A DNA stretch of 32,825 bases from Streptomyces tricolor (GCF_002155905.1 NZ_MUMF01000260.1:1-32825); one strand, 5' to 3'. Shown: positions 6,998 to 18,616, counted from the first letter of the stretch. The notes: generated by a model not told the origin, from the sequence alone. Made by a program: numbers and translations.

Positions 6998-8776
6998 GTG
7001 GCAGCACCTAAGAGGGGCCGAAGCGCGAGCGCCCAGAGCAAGCCAGGGCGCTCGCTGGCCCTCATCCTGATCGCCATCGTGGCGCTCACCGGGGGGATGT
7101 TCCTCTCCGGGCACACCACCCCGCGTCTCGGTATCGACCTCGCCGGTGGCACGAGCATCACGCTGAAGGCGAAGGCCGACCAGGGGTCCGCGATCAACAA
7201 GGCCAACATGGACACCGCGGTCGACATCATGAACCGCCGTGTCAATGGCCTGGGCGTCTCCGAGGCGGAGGTGCAGACCCAGGGGACCGACAACATCATC
7301 GTCAACATCCCCAAGGGCACCAACTCCAAGGAGGCCCAGGAGCAGGTCGGCACCACCGCAAAGCTCTACTTCCGGCCGGTCCTGGCCCAGGAGGCCAGCG
7401 GGGCCGCCGCGCAGAGCCCCTCGCCGAGCGCCTCCGGCAGCTCCTCGCCGAAGCCGAGCGGCAGCCCGTCGCCGAGCGCCTCGGCCGGTGAGAAGGCTTC
7501 CTCGTCCGGCTCCGCGTCCCCCACGGCCTCGGCGACCTCTCAGGGCCGCGCCGTCAGCGACGCGCTGAAGGCCGACCCCACTCCCTCGGCGAGCGCCTCC
7601 GGCAGCGGCAAGCCGTCGGCCACCCCGTCGCCCTCGTCCGGCAGCGGCTCGGGCGGGGACGCCAAGCTCCAGGCCCAGTACGCCGCCCTGGACTGCACCA
7701 AGGCCACCGACCGTGCCAAGGCCGGGAAGAACACCAAGCCCGGCGACTCCATCGTGGCCTGCGGCGAGATCAACGGCGCCTGGTACAAGTACCTGCTCGG
7801 CCCGGCCGCCGTGGACGGCACCGAGGTGAAGAAGGCCCAGGCCGTCTTCGACACCCAGGGCGCCTCCGGCTGGCAGGTCCAGATGACCTTCACCAAGAAG
7901 GGCGCCGACAAGTTCGCCGACATCACCGGCGAGCTGGCCACCAAGCCCCAGCCGCAGAACGAGTTCGGCATCGTCCTCGACGGCGAGGTCGTCTCCAGCC
8001 CGTTCGTCCAGCAGGCCATCACCGGCGGCCAGGCGGAGATCTCCGGCAGCTTCAAGCAGGAGGAGGCCCAGGGCCTCGCCAACATGCTGTCGTACGGCGC
8101 CCTGCCGCTGTCCTTCCAGGAGCAGTCGGTCACCACCGTCACCGCCGCGCTCGGCGGTGAGCAGCTGCGCGCCGGTCTGCTCGCCGGCGCGATCGGCCTC
8201 GCCCTGGTCGTGATCTACCTGGTGGTCTACTACCGCGGTCTGTCCATCGTGGCCATGGCCTCCCTGCTGGTCTCCGCGATCCTCACCTACGTGATCATGT
8301 CGCTGCTCGGCCCGGCCATCGGCTTCGCGCTGAACCTGCCGGCCGTCTGCGGTGCCATCGTCGCCATCGGTATCACCGCGGACTCGTTCATCGTGTACTT
8401 CGAACGCATCCGGGACGAGATCCGCGAGGGCCGCACGCTGCGTCCCGCCGTCGAGCGGGCCTGGCCGCGCGCCCGGCGCACGGTCCTGGTCTCCGACTTC
8501 GTGTCGTTCCTCGCCGCCGCAGTGCTGTTCATCGTGACCGTCGGCAAGGTGCGGGGCTTCGCCTTCACGCTGGGCCTGACCACCCTGCTCGACGTGGTCG
8601 TCGTCTTCTTCTTCACCAAGCCGCTGATGACGCTCCTGGCCCGCCGCAGGTTCTTCGCGGACGGCCACAAGTGGTCCGGGCTCGACCCGAAGAGCCTGGG
8701 TGCCCAGCCGCCGCTGCGCCGTACCCGCCGTCCCGCCGGTCCCGCCGCCGGCCCCGTCGACCCGAAGGAGGCGTGA
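6998..8776 (+). CDS. secD: Protein translocase subunit SecD
   Basis: A 592-residue membrane protein that uses the proton gradient to help pull secreted proteins out of the Sec channel. The first membrane segment is about 19-38; the D1 motif RLGIDLAGGTSI follows; the periplasmic P1 region and five C-terminal membrane segments carry LVVYYRGLSIVA and GITADSFIVYFERIRDE. The first periplasmic domain is interrupted at about residues 134-225 by a low-complexity Ser/Pro/Ala/Gly insert. GTG 6998 has GGGAG (6984-6988) 9 nt upstream. The C-terminus is basic and Pro-rich. secF starts 3 nt after the stop, so both are co-translated. Confidence 0.96.
   Translation: MAAPKRGRSASAQSKPGRSLALILIAIVALTGGMFLSGHTTPRLGIDLAGGTSITLKAKADQGSAINKANMDTAVDIMNRRVNGLGVSEAEVQTQGTDNIIVNIPKGTNSKEAQEQVGTTAKLYFRPVLAQEASGAAAQSPSPSASGSSSPKPSGSPSPSASAGEKASSSGSASPTASATSQGRAVSDALKADPTPSASASGSGKPSATPSPSSGSGSGGDAKLQAQYAALDCTKATDRAKAGKNTKPGDSIVACGEINGAWYKYLLGPAAVDGTEVKKAQAVFDTQGASGWQVQMTFTKKGADKFADITGELATKPQPQNEFGIVLDGEVVSSPFVQQAITGGQAEISGSFKQEEAQGLANMLSYGALPLSFQEQSVTTVTAALGGEQLRAGLLAGAIGLALVVIYLVVYYRGLSIVAMASLLVSAILTYVIMSLLGPAIGFALNLPAVCGAIVAIGITADSFIVYFERIRDEIREGRTLRPAVERAWPRARRTVLVSDFVSFLAAAVLFIVTVGKVRGFAFTLGLTTLLDVVVVFFFTKPLMTLLARRRFFADGHKWSGLDPKSLGAQPPLRRTRRPAGPAAGPVDPKEA
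7421..7605 (+). repeat. Short repeats coding the Ser/Pro-rich insert of SecD
   Basis: The 20-mer at 7421-7440 (beginning TCGCCGAGCGCCTC) recurs at 7586-7605 with one mismatch, and its first 14 bases recur exactly at 7469-7482. They encode PSPSAS-type repeats. Repeat slippage is a likely source of length variation in this insert. Confidence 0.75.
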
Positions 8777-8779
8777 GCG

Positions 8780-9889
8780 ATGTCGAAACTCGGCAACCTC
8801 GGCGCTCGACTGCACCGCGGCGAGATCTCCTACGACTTCGTCGGCAAGCGCAAGATCTGGTACGGCATCTCGATACTGATCACCATCACGGCCATCGTCG
8901 GCCTGGCGGTGCGCGGCCTGAACATGGGCATCGAGTTCCAGGGCGGCGCGGTCTTCACGACGCCCACGAAGATGAGCACGTCGGTCGCCCAGGCGGAGAA
9001 GTACGCGGACGAGGCCTCCGGCCACCAGTCGGTCGTGCAGAAGCTCGGCAACGGCAGCCTGCGCATCCAGATCGCCGGTATCGACACCGCCCAGTCCGAC
9101 AAGGTCAAGCAGGAACTGGCCAAGGACCTGAAGCTCGACCCCGAGAAGCTCGCCGCCGACCTGGTCGGCCCGAGCTGGGGCGAGCAGATCGCCAACAAGG
9201 CCTGGGAGGGCCTGGCGATCTTCATGGTCCTGGTGACGATCTACCTGGCGATCGCCTTCGAGTGGCGCATGGCCGTCGCGGCGCTCGTCGCGCTGATCCA
9301 CGACATCACCATCACGACCGGTATCTACGCCCTGGTCGGCTTCGAGGTCACGCCCGGCACGGTCATCGGTCTGCTGACCATCCTCGGTTACTCGCTGTAC
9401 GACACGGTCGTCGTCTTCGACAGCCTCAAGGAGCAGACGAAGGACATCACCAAGCAGACCCGGTTCACCTACGGCGAGATCGCCAACCGGTCGATCAACG
9501 GCACCCTGGTCCGCTCCATCAACACCACGGTCGTCGCCCTGCTGCCGGTCGCCGGTCTGCTCTTCATCGGCGGCGGCTTCCTCGGCGCGGGCACGCTCAA
9601 CGACATCTCCCTGTCGCTGTTCGTCGGCCTCGCGGCCGGTGCCTACTCGTCGATCTTCATCGCCACGCCGCTCGTCGCCGACCTCAAGGAGCGCGAGCCG
9701 GCGCTGAAGGCCCTCACCAAGCGGGTGCTGGCCAAGCGCGCCCAGGCCGGTGCGGAGGAGGAGCCCGTGGGGGCCCCTGCCGCCGCCGGTGACGACACCG
9801 CGGAGGCCGCGCCCGCCGTGGTGGGCCCGCGCAACCAGCCCGCGTCCCGTGGCCGGGGCCGCGGCCGTACCTCGGGGAAGCGCCGATGA
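8780..9889 (+). CDS. secF: Protein translocase subunit SecF
   Basis: A 369-residue partner of SecD with six predicted membrane segments. The N-terminal helix (about 28-46) is followed by the family motif MGIEFQGGAVF, a periplasmic domain, then five helices including LVGFEVTPGTVIGLLTILGY and YDTVVVFDSLKE. GAAGGAGG (8764-8771) lies 8 nt before the ATG, and the gap from secD is 3 nt. The last 60 or so residues form a charged Ala/Arg/Gly-rich cytoplasmic tail. The stop overlaps apt by 4 nt (ATGA), coupling export and purine-salvage genes by position, as is usual in Streptomyces. Confidence 0.96.
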   Translation: MSKLGNLGARLHRGEISYDFVGKRKIWYGISILITITAIVGLAVRGLNMGIEFQGGAVFTTPTKMSTSVAQAEKYADEASGHQSVVQKLGNGSLRIQIAGIDTAQSDKVKQELAKDLKLDPEKLAADLVGPSWGEQIANKAWEGLAIFMVLVTIYLAIAFEWRMAVAALVALIHDITITTGIYALVGFEVTPGTVIGLLTILGYSLYDTVVVFDSLKEQTKDITKQTRFTYGEIANRSINGTLVRSINTTVVALLPVAGLLFIGGGFLGAGTLNDISLSLFVGLAAGAYSSIFIATPLVADLKEREPALKALTKRVLAKRAQAGAEEEPVGAPAAAGDDTAEAAPAVVGPRNQPASRGRGRGRTSGKRR

Positions 9890-10425
9890 CCGACATCCAG
9901 GAGCTGCTGCTCAGCCGCATCCGCGACGTCGCCGACTACCCGGAGCCGGGCGTGATGTTCAAGGACATCACCCCGCTGCTGGCCGACCCGGCGGCCTTCA
10001 CCGCGCTCACCGACGCGCTGGCCGAGATCGCCGCCAACACCGGCGCGACCAAGGTCGTCGGCCTGGAGGCCCGGGGCTTCATCCTCGGCGCCCCGGTCGC
10101 CGTCCGCGCGGGCCTGGGCTTCATCCCGGTCCGCAAGGCGGGCAAGCTGCCCGGAGCCACCCTGCGCCAGGCGTACGACCTGGAGTACGGCTCGGCGGAG
10201 ATCGAGGTGCACGCGGAGGACCTGACGGCCGGCGACCGCGTCCTGATCGTGGACGACGTCCTGGCCACCGGCGGCACCGCCGAGGCCGCGATCCAGCTCA
10301 TCCAGCGCGCGGGCGCCGCGGTCTGCGGCCTCGCGGTCCTGATGGAGCTGGGCTTCCTGGGCGGTCGCAACCGTCTGGAGCCGGCCCTGGACGGGGCTCC
10401 GCTGGAGGCACTGCTGCAGGTCTGA
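9886..10425 (+). CDS. apt: Adenine phosphoribosyltransferase
   Basis: A 179-residue purine-salvage enzyme converting adenine and PRPP to AMP and pyrophosphate. The PRPP-binding motif VLIVDDVLATGGTAEAA is at about 119-135 (Asp123-Asp124), and the N-terminal DYPEPGVMFKDITPLL and GLEARGFILGAPVA segments are characteristic. The ATG overlaps the secF stop. A strong terminator follows, so relA needs its own promoter or read-through. Confidence 0.97.
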   Translation: MTDIQELLLSRIRDVADYPEPGVMFKDITPLLADPAAFTALTDALAEIAANTGATKVVGLEARGFILGAPVAVRAGLGFIPVRKAGKLPGATLRQAYDLEYGSAEIEVHAEDLTAGDRVLIVDDVLATGGTAEAAIQLIQRAGAAVCGLAVLMELGFLGGRNRLEPALDGAPLEALLQV

Positions 10426-10440
10426 GCGGCTCACGCACGC

Positions 10441-10470
10441 ACGGCCGCCCCGGCACACCGGGGCGGCCGT
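10441..10470 (+). terminator. Strong terminator after apt
   Basis: A perfect 13-bp stem (10441-10453 with 10458-10470) closes the 4-nt loop CACA. The arms read ACGGCCGCCCCGG and its complement. It stands 15 nt after the apt stop and ends the yajC-secDF-apt unit. Confidence 0.85.
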
Positions 10471-10651
10471 CCGCGTTCCCGGCACCCTTCCGGGCGGACC
10501 CGCGGCCACCGGCGGGACACCCGTCGCACGCCCCGGGAACACCCCCGGAGCACCTCCGGTCCACCTCCCGGAATCCCACGGCAGCCCCCCGCGTTGCACG
10601 GATTGACGGTCCTCACAGCCGCCTGCAGGCGATGACCGGGCGCGGGATCGC

Positions 10652-10657
10652 TACCAT
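10652..10657 (+). promoter_or_regulatory. Candidate -10 box of relA
   Basis: TACCAT fits TAnnnT and stands 52 nt before the relA start, but no good -35 hexamer occurs 16-18 nt upstream. The 239 nt between the apt terminator and relA otherwise contain only GC-rich sequence, with TTGACG at 10603-10608 too distant to pair with this box. A relA-specific promoter is expected because of the terminator upstream. Confidence 0.35.
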
Positions 10658-10709
10658 TGGGGTTTCCGGAGCCTGACCGGGGGACCCGGATCGCGCACGA
10701 GGAGTCCTC

Positions 10710-13283
<2,574 letters not shown>

Positions 13284-13303
13284 CACCCGCCCCGGACACG
13301 ACG

Positions 13304-13333
13304 AAGGGCCCCGTACGGCCGTACGGGGCCCTT
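13304..13333. terminator. Bidirectional terminator between relA and the DUF349 gene
   Basis: A 30-nt perfect palindrome: 13-bp arms 13304-13316 and 13321-13333 around GGCC. Read on the plus strand it ends CCCTTTC after relA; on the minus strand it also ends in CCCTT. It serves both convergent genes in a gap of only 70 nt. Confidence 0.88.
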
Positions 13334-13353
13334 TCAGCTGCTCTGTGGGGGAA

Positions 13354-14583
13354 TCAGCCGCCGAACTCCTGCAGGCCCTTCAGAGCCTGGTCCAGGAGCG
13401 CCTGACGGCCCTCCAGCTCCTTCTCCAGCTTGTCGGCCTTGGCGTTGTTGCCCTGGGCGCGTGCCTGCTCGATCTGCGCCTTCAGCTTGTCCACGGCGGC
13501 CTGGAGCTGACCGGTCAGGCCCTCGGCACGTGCGCGTGCCTCCGGGTTCGTCCGGCGCCACTCGGCCTCCTCGGCCTCCTGGATCGCCCGCTCGACGGCG
13601 TGCATCCGGCCCTCGACCTTCGGCCGGGCGTCCCGCGGGACGTGCCCGATGGCCTCCCAGCGCTCGTTGATCGAGCGGAAGGCGGCCCGGGCGGCCTTCA
13701 GGTCGGTGATCGGCAGGAGCTTCTCGGCCTCCTCGGCCAGCTCCTCCTTCAGCTTGAGGTTCTCCGACTGCTCCGCGTCCCGCTCGGCGAACACCGAGCT
13801 GCGGGCGGCGAAGAAGACGTCCTGGGCGCCGCGGAAGCGGTTCCACAGGTCGTCCTCGTGCTCGCGCTGCGCACGGCCCGCGGCCTTCCACTCCGCCATC
13901 AGCTCGCGGTAGCGGGCGGCCGTCGGACCCCAGTCCGTCGAACCGGACAGCGCCTCGGCCTCGGCGACCAGCCGCTCCTTGGTGCGGCGGGCCTCCTCGC
14001 GCTGGGCGTCGAGCTGCGCGAAGTGCGCCTTGCGGCGCTTGGAGAACGCCGACCGGGCGTGCGAGAAACGGTGCCACAGCTCGTCGTCGGACTTGCGGTC
14101 CAGGCGCGGCAGCCCCTTCCAGGTGTCCACCAGCGCCCGCAGCCGCTCACCGGCCGCCCGCCACTGGTCGGACTGCGCCAGCTCCTCCGCCTCGGCGACC
14201 AGTGCCTCCTTGGCCTTGCGGGCCTCGTCGGACTGCTTGGCCCGCTGGGCCTTGCGCTCCTCGCGGCGCGCCTCGACGGTCGCCACGAGCTGGTCCAGCC
14301 GCTTGCGCAGCGCGTCCAGGTCACCGACCGCGTGGTGCGCGTCGACCTGCTCGCGCAGGTGGTCGATGGCGGCCTGGGCGTCCTTCGCCGACAGGTCGGT
14401 GGTCTGCACTCGCTTCTCGAGGAGGCCGATCTCGACAACCAGGCCCTCGTACTTGCGCTCGAAGTAGGCCAGCGCCTCCTCAGGGGAGCCGGCCTGCCAG
14501 GAACCGACGACCTGCTCGCCGTCGGCCGTACGCACGTACACGGTCCCCGTCTCGTCGACGCGGCCCCACGGGTCGCTGCTCAC
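13354..14583 (-). CDS. DUF349 coiled-coil protein
   Basis: A 409-residue, highly charged, helical protein containing several DUF349 repeats. Each repeat carries an aromatic motif of the form W-x-x-x(G/A)-x-x-x-R and a D(E/D)LW-x-RF signature (DDELWHRFSHAR, EDDLWNRFRGAQ). The C-terminal third is a coiled coil rich in Glu, Gln, Lys and Ala. The GTG start at 14583 is supported by AGGAGG (14590-14595) 6 nt upstream; a start at 14688 would add 35 residues of non-conserved sequence. The biochemical function is not established. It is oriented against relA, as in other Streptomyces. A strong stem-loop lies directly upstream of its ribosome site. Confidence 0.9.
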   Translation of the reverse strand: MSSDPWGRVDETGTVYVRTADGEQVVGSWQAGSPEEALAYFERKYEGLVVEIGLLEKRVQTTDLSAKDAQAAIDHLREQVDAHHAVGDLDALRKRLDQLVATVEARREERKAQRAKQSDEARKAKEALVAEAEELAQSDQWRAAGERLRALVDTWKGLPRLDRKSDDELWHRFSHARSAFSKRRKAHFAQLDAQREEARRTKERLVAEAEALSGSTDWGPTAARYRELMAEWKAAGRAQREHEDDLWNRFRGAQDVFFAARSSVFAERDAEQSENLKLKEELAEEAEKLLPITDLKAARAAFRSINERWEAIGHVPRDARPKVEGRMHAVERAIQEAEEAEWRRTNPEARARAEGLTGQLQAAVDKLKAQIEQARAQGNNAKADKLEKELEGRQALLDQALKGLQEFGG

Positions 14584-14599
14584 AGCGCCTCCTCCACAT

Positions 14600-14634
14600 G
14601 ATGCCTGCGGGGGGCCGCAGCACCCCCGGGCATC
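14600..14634 (-). promoter_or_regulatory. Stem-loop abutting the ribosome site of the DUF349 gene
   Basis: GATGCC (14600-14605) pairs with GGCATC (14629-14634) and CGGGGG (14608-14613) with CCCCCG (14623-14628), giving 12 bp with one 2-nt bulge. It ends 4 nt from the AGGAGG at 14590-14595. It may be a translation-control hairpin or the terminator of the upstream cyclophilin gene. Confidence 0.5.
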
Positions 14635-14655
14635 GTCCACAGTTTCGTCACGGCC

Positions 14656-14685
14656 AACATAGGCGACCAGCGGGTTGCCTGTCCG
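14656..14685 (-). promoter_or_regulatory. Candidate promoter of the DUF349 gene
   Basis: On the minus strand CGGACA (14685-14680), 18 nt, then TATGTT (14661-14656). The predicted start near 14649 would give a 66-nt leader that contains the 14600-14634 hairpin. A palindrome CCGAA-A-TTCGG (14698-14708) lies just upstream and could be an operator. Confidence 0.35.
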
Positions 14686-14737
14686 CATCCAGCGCGACCG
14701 AAATTCGGCAGTCGGCCCTTACCGGCTTCCGGCGAGG

Positions 14738-15559
14738 TCAGGACTTGGTGACCGTCGCCTTGTCGATCACCACCGTCGCGTTCGGGGCACCGTCGCCGCC
14801 GCCCGTGTTCTCGCCCGCCGCGGCGATCTTGTTCAGCACCTTCATGCCCGCCGCGTCGATGGTCCCGAAGGGGGTGTAGCTGGGCGGCAGCTGGCTGTCC
14901 TTGTAGACGAGGAAGAACTGGCTGCCGCCGGTGTGCTTCTGACCGGTGTTGGCCATCGCCACCGTGCCCGCCGGGTAGGTGTTGTTCTTCAGGCTCTTGT
15001 CCTTGAGGTTCTCGTCCGGGAGCGTGTAGCCGGGACCGCCCATGCCGGTGCCCTGGGGGTCGCCGCACTGCAGGACGTAGATGCCCTGGGTGGTCAGGCG
15101 GTGGCACTTCGTGTGGTCGAAGTAGCCCTTGCCCGCGAGGAAGTCGAACGAGTTCACCGTGTGCGGGGCCGCCGACGTCTTCAGCGCGACGCCGATGTCA
15201 CCGCAGGTCGTCGCGAGCTTCAGCGTGTACTTCGCCGACGTGTCGATCGTCATCGCCGGCTCCTTCTTCCAGCTCAGCTTCTTCACCGAGCCGGGCGCCG
15301 CCTTCTCGCACGGGTCCGGGGCCTTGCTGGTCGGCGGCGCGCTCGGGGTGACCTCGGCGCCGGCGTTCTCCTTCTTGCCGTCGTCCTTCATCACCCCGGT
15401 CGTGTACAGGGCGACACTGCCGATCACGACCACGCCCAGTACCGACGCGATCACGGAGTTGCGCAGGCGGGCCTTGCGCCGCGCCTCGGTGCGCCGCTGC
15501 TGCTGCCGCAAGAACTTCTCCCGGGCGAGCTGACGCCGCCGCTGCTCCTGGCTGACCAC
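14738..15559 (-). CDS. Membrane-anchored cyclophilin-type peptidyl-prolyl isomerase
   Basis: A 273-residue protein with a very basic cytoplasmic N-terminus (1-33), a single membrane anchor (about 34-53, SVIASVLGVVVIGSVALYTT), a Pro/Ser/Lys linker and an extracytoplasmic cyclophilin domain from about residue 108. Domain motifs include FDHTKCHRLTTQGIYVLQCG, GTVAMANTG and GGSQFFLVYKDSQLPP. The domain catalyses cis-trans isomerisation of prolyl bonds, so a role in folding exported proteins is likely. Two Cys in the domain could form a disulfide. The GTG start at 15559 has GAGGAGA about 8 nt upstream. It is divergent from the metallo-beta-lactamase gene, with 170 nt between them. Confidence 0.92.
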   Translation of the reverse strand: MVSQEQRRRQLAREKFLRQQQRRTEARRKARLRNSVIASVLGVVVIGSVALYTTGVMKDDGKKENAGAEVTPSAPPTSKAPDPCEKAAPGSVKKLSWKKEPAMTIDTSAKYTLKLATTCGDIGVALKTSAAPHTVNSFDFLAGKGYFDHTKCHRLTTQGIYVLQCGDPQGTGMGGPGYTLPDENLKDKSLKNNTYPAGTVAMANTGQKHTGGSQFFLVYKDSQLPPSYTPFGTIDAAGMKVLNKIAAAGENTGGGDGAPNATVVIDKATVTKS

Positions 15560-15676
15560 CGGGTTCTCTCCTCAATGCGTGTCGTGTGTCGGGCGGTACG
15601 CGTGCGTCCTCGTGAGCCGACCACCGCGTGTAGCCCCGTACCGTATATGGGTTCGCTGAGGAAACGGCAGCGCCGG

Positions 15677-15682
15677 TAGGCT
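15677..15682 (+). promoter_or_regulatory. Candidate -10 of the metallo-hydrolase-hisS unit
   Basis: TAGGCT, with TTCGCT 19 nt upstream (15652-15657), would start transcription near 15689 and give a leader of about 40 nt. The same 170-nt gap must hold a minus-strand promoter for the cyclophilin gene, which I could not define. Confidence 0.4.
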
Positions 15683-15729
15683 CTGACAACAGCTGAAGCC
15701 GCCTGTAATCGACACAACGAAGGACGATC

Positions 15730-16437
15730 GTGCTCATTGCCGGGTTCCCCGCCGGGGCCTGGGGGACGAACTGTTATCTCGTCGCCCCCGCCGCCGGTGA
15801 GGAGTGCGTGATCATCGACCCCGGCCACCAGGCCGCCGAAGGCGTCGAGGAAGCACTGAGGAAGCATCGGCTCAAGCCCGTCGCCGTCGTCCTCACCCAC
15901 GGCCACATCGACCACGTGGCCTCGGTCGTCCCCGTCTGCGGGGCGCACGACGTACCGGCCTGGATCCACCCCGAGGACCGGTACATGCTGAGCGACCCCG
16001 AGAAGGCGCTCGGCCGCTCGATCGGCATGCCGCTGATGGGCGAGCTGACCGTGGGGGAGCCGGACGACGTCAAGGAGCTGACGAACGGCACCACCCTCGA
16101 ACTGGCGGGTCTGGAGTTCTCCGTCGCGCACGCGCCGGGCCATACCAAGGGGTCGGTGACCTTCCGGATGCCCGAGACCGCCGACATCCCGTCGGTGTTC
16201 TTCTCCGGGGATCTGCTGTTCGCCGGCTCCATCGGACGCACCGATCTGCCGGGCGGGTCCATGGCGGACATGCTCGAGTCGCTGGCCCGCGTGTGCCTGC
16301 CGCTCGACGACTCCACCGTGGTGCTGTCCGGCCACGGCCCCCAGACGACCATCGGCCAGGAGCGCGCCACCAACCCGTATCTGCGGCAGGTGGCCGCCGG
16401 CCAGGAAGCCGCCGAGGCTCCCCGACGAGGAATGTGA
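15730..16437 (+). CDS. Metallo-beta-lactamase fold hydrolase, glyoxalase II-like
   Basis: A 235-residue cytoplasmic protein with the full metal site of the family: THGHIDH (His57, His59, Asp61, His62), [23 protein letters not shown] and the final His in GHGPQTTIG. This set resembles hydroxyacylglutathione hydrolases, which cleave thioesters; actinobacteria lack glutathione, so a mycothiol thioester or another substrate is possible. GTG 15730 follows an AAGGA sequence. hisS begins 13 nt after the stop, suggesting one transcript, a conserved pairing in Streptomyces. Confidence 0.9.
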   Translation: MLIAGFPAGAWGTNCYLVAPAAGEECVIIDPGHQAAEGVEEALRKHRLKPVAVVLTHGHIDHVASVVPVCGAHDVPAWIHPEDRYMLSDPEKALGRSIGMPLMGELTVGEPDDVKELTNGTTLELAGLEFSVAHAPGHTKGSVTFRMPETADIPSVFFSGDLLFAGSIGRTDLPGGSMADMLESLARVCLPLDDSTVVLSGHGPQTTIGQERATNPYLRQVAAGQEAAEAPRRGM

Positions 16438-16450
16438 CGAGAGACCTTCC

Positions 16451-17713
16451 GTGAGCACCTTCAAGGCCCCCAAGGGCACCTACGACCTGATCCCGCCGGA
16501 CTCGGCGAAGTACCTGGCGGTCCGCGAGGCGATCGCCGCCCCGCTGCGCAACTCCGGCTACGGCTACATCGAGACCCCCGGCTTCGAGAACGTCGAACTC
16601 TTCGCGCGCGGTGTCGGCGAGTCCACCGACATCGTGACCAAGGAGATGTACGCCTTCGAGACCAAGGGCGGTGACAGGCTCGCCCTGCGCCCCGAGGGCA
16701 CCGCGTCCGTGCTGCGCGCGGCCCTGGAGGCCAACCTGCACAAGTCGGGCAACCTCCCGGTCAAGCTCTGGTACTCCGGCTCCTACTACCGCTACGAGCG
16801 CCCCCAGAAGGGCCGTTACCGCCACTTCTCCCAGGTCGGCGCCGAGGCGATCGGCGCCGAGGACCCGGCGCTGGACGCCGAGCTGATCATCCTGGCCGAC
16901 CAGGCCTACCGCTCGCTGGGCCTCAGGAACTTCCGCATCCTGCTGAACAGCCTGGGCGACAAGGAGTGCCGCCCGGTGTACCGGTCCGCGCTCCAGGAGT
17001 TCCTGCGCGGCCTGGACCTGGACGAGGACACGCGCCGCCGCGTCGACATCAACCCCCTGCGGGTCCTCGACGACAAGCGCGAGTCGGTCCAGAAGCAGCT
17101 GACCGGCGCCCCGCTGCTGCGCGACTACCTGTGCGACGCGTGCAAGGCGTACCACGAGGAGGTCCGCGAGCTGATCGGCGCCGCGGGCGTCTCCTTCGAG
17201 GACGACCCGAAGCTGGTGCGCGGCCTGGACTACTACACCCGCACCACCTTCGAGTTCGTGCACGACGGTCTCGGCTCGCAGTCCGCGGTGGGCGGCGGCG
17301 GCCGGTACGACGGCCTGTCCGAGATGATCGGCGGCCCCGCCCTGCCGTCCGTCGGCTGGGCCCTGGGCGTCGACCGCACGGTCCTCGCGCTGGAGGCCGA
17401 GGGGGTGGAACTGGACATCCCGTCGGCGACGTCGGTCTACGCCGTCCCGCTCGGCGAGGAGGCCCGCCGGGTGCTGTTCGCCAAGGTCACCGAGTTGCGC
17501 AAGGTGGGCATCGCGGCGGACTTCGCGTACGGCGGCAAGGGCCTGAAGGGCGCCATGAAGAACGCCAACCGCTCGGGCGCCCGCTACGCGGTCGTCGCCG
17601 GCGAGCGCGACCTCGCCGAGGGCGTCGTCCAGCTCAAGGACATGGAGTCCGGCGAGCAGACGGCCGTCGGCGTCAACGAGATCGTGGCGGAGCTGGAAGC
17701 GCGGCTCGGCTAG
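16451..17713 (+). CDS. hisS: Histidyl-tRNA synthetase
   Basis: A 420-residue class II synthetase that charges tRNA-His. Visible are the N-terminal [15 protein letters not shown], motif 2 ([19 protein letters not shown]), the histidine-specific [15 protein letters not shown] loop, [12 protein letters not shown], and motif 3 with GWALGVDR. The C-terminal anticodon-binding domain begins near 325. The GTG start at 16451 has only a weak ribosome site (GAGAG) and lies 13 nt after the metallo-hydrolase gene. Length is normal for bacterial HisRS. Confidence 0.97.
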   Translation: MSTFKAPKGTYDLIPPDSAKYLAVREAIAAPLRNSGYGYIETPGFENVELFARGVGESTDIVTKEMYAFETKGGDRLALRPEGTASVLRAALEANLHKSGNLPVKLWYSGSYYRYERPQKGRYRHFSQVGAEAIGAEDPALDAELIILADQAYRSLGLRNFRILLNSLGDKECRPVYRSALQEFLRGLDLDEDTRRRVDINPLRVLDDKRESVQKQLTGAPLLRDYLCDACKAYHEEVRELIGAAGVSFEDDPKLVRGLDYYTRTTFEFVHDGLGSQSAVGGGGRYDGLSEMIGGPALPSVGWALGVDRTVLALEAEGVELDIPSATSVYAVPLGEEARRVLFAKVTELRKVGIAADFAYGGKGLKGAMKNANRSGARYAVVAGERDLAEGVVQLKDMESGEQTAVGVNEIVAELEARLG

Positions 17714-17730
17714 CCCGGCACGCGCGCGTG

Positions 17731-17765
17731 GGCGCCGGACGCTCCCCGAGGGGGGGTCCGGCGCC
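17731..17765 (+). terminator. Terminator after hisS
   Basis: GGCGCCGGAC (17731-17740) pairs perfectly with GTCCGGCGCC (17756-17765); the 15-nt interior can itself fold CCCC with GGGG. TTGT follows. It lies 17 nt after the hisS stop. Confidence 0.8.
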
Positions 17766-17920
17766 TTGTCGTAGGGGGGCGCGGGACTGTCCGGAACCGA
17801 GCAGGCGGCACTCGTCGTACGTACATCCTTATGCGGAGCGAACGGTGCGCACACACACGCGTGCGGCACAATGACCCGTGCCCGAAGATGGTCCAACTCT
17901 CAAGTGACGGAATCGGCGTG

Positions 17921-18577
17921 ATGAGCAAGACGACAGTCAACGACGTCTCCGCGGAGCCCGGTCCGGAGCGCGCCGCCGACGCCCCGCGCGCGGTGGGCGG
18001 CAGCCGCGCCTTCGCCATCCTGCTGGTGATCACCGGCGCGGCCGGGCTGCTGGCCGCCTGGGTCATCACGATCGACAAGTTCAAGCTGCTCGAAGCCAAG
18101 GTCGCCGGCAAGACGTTCACCCCCGGTTGCAGCCTCAACCCGGTGGTCTCCTGCGGCAGCGTCATGGAGAGCAAGCAGGCCGCCGCCTTCGGCTTCCCCA
18201 ACCCGATGCTCGGCCTGGTCGCCTACGGCATCGTCGTCTGCGTCGGCATGAGCCTGCTGGCCCGCGCCCGCTTCCCGCGCTGGTACTGGCTGACCTTCAA
18301 CTTCGGCATGCTGTTCGGCGTGGGCTTCTGCACCTGGCTGCAGTTCCAGTCCCTGTACCGGATCAACGCGCTCTGCCTGTGGTGCTCGCTCGCCTGGGTC
18401 GCCACGATCATCATGTTCTGGTACGTCACCTCCTTCACCGTCCGCAACGACCTCCTGCGCTCCCCGCGCTGGCTGAAGTCCTTCTTCGGCGAGTTCACCT
18501 GGGTGCTGCCGGTCGTGCACATCGGCATCATCGGCATGCTGGTCCTGACCCGCTGGTGGGACTTCTGGACCAGCTGA
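17921..18577 (+). CDS. Vitamin K epoxide reductase (VKOR) family protein
   Basis: A 218-residue integral membrane protein with about five membrane segments. It carries the redox CxxC (Cys152-Cys155 in [12 protein letters not shown]) and the paired loop cysteines (Cys70 and Cys78). Bacterial VKOR proteins replace DsbB: they reoxidise a DsbA-like thiol oxidase and pass electrons to menaquinone, forming disulfides in secreted proteins. The ATG at 17921 gives the usual N-terminus; in-frame ATGs at 17888 and 17831 would add 11 and 30 residues with no family support. No clear ribosome site precedes any of them. The upstream 207 nt hold the hisS terminator and no promoter I could define. Confidence 0.92.
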   Translation: MSKTTVNDVSAEPGPERAADAPRAVGGSRAFAILLVITGAAGLLAAWVITIDKFKLLEAKVAGKTFTPGCSLNPVVSCGSVMESKQAAAFGFPNPMLGLVAYGIVVCVGMSLLARARFPRWYWLTFNFGMLFGVGFCTWLQFQSLYRINALCLWCSLAWVATIIMFWYVTSFTVRNDLLRSPRWLKSFFGEFTWVLPVVHIGIIGMLVLTRWWDFWTS

Positions 18578-18616
18578 CCCCGCCGGCAAGGGGTCCCGCG
18601 GACGGCCCGGACCCGG

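Noticed and set aside
7394..7675. Repeats in secD as a CRISPR-like or mobile array
   Set aside because: The repeats are short, in frame, and encode a Ser/Pro linker.
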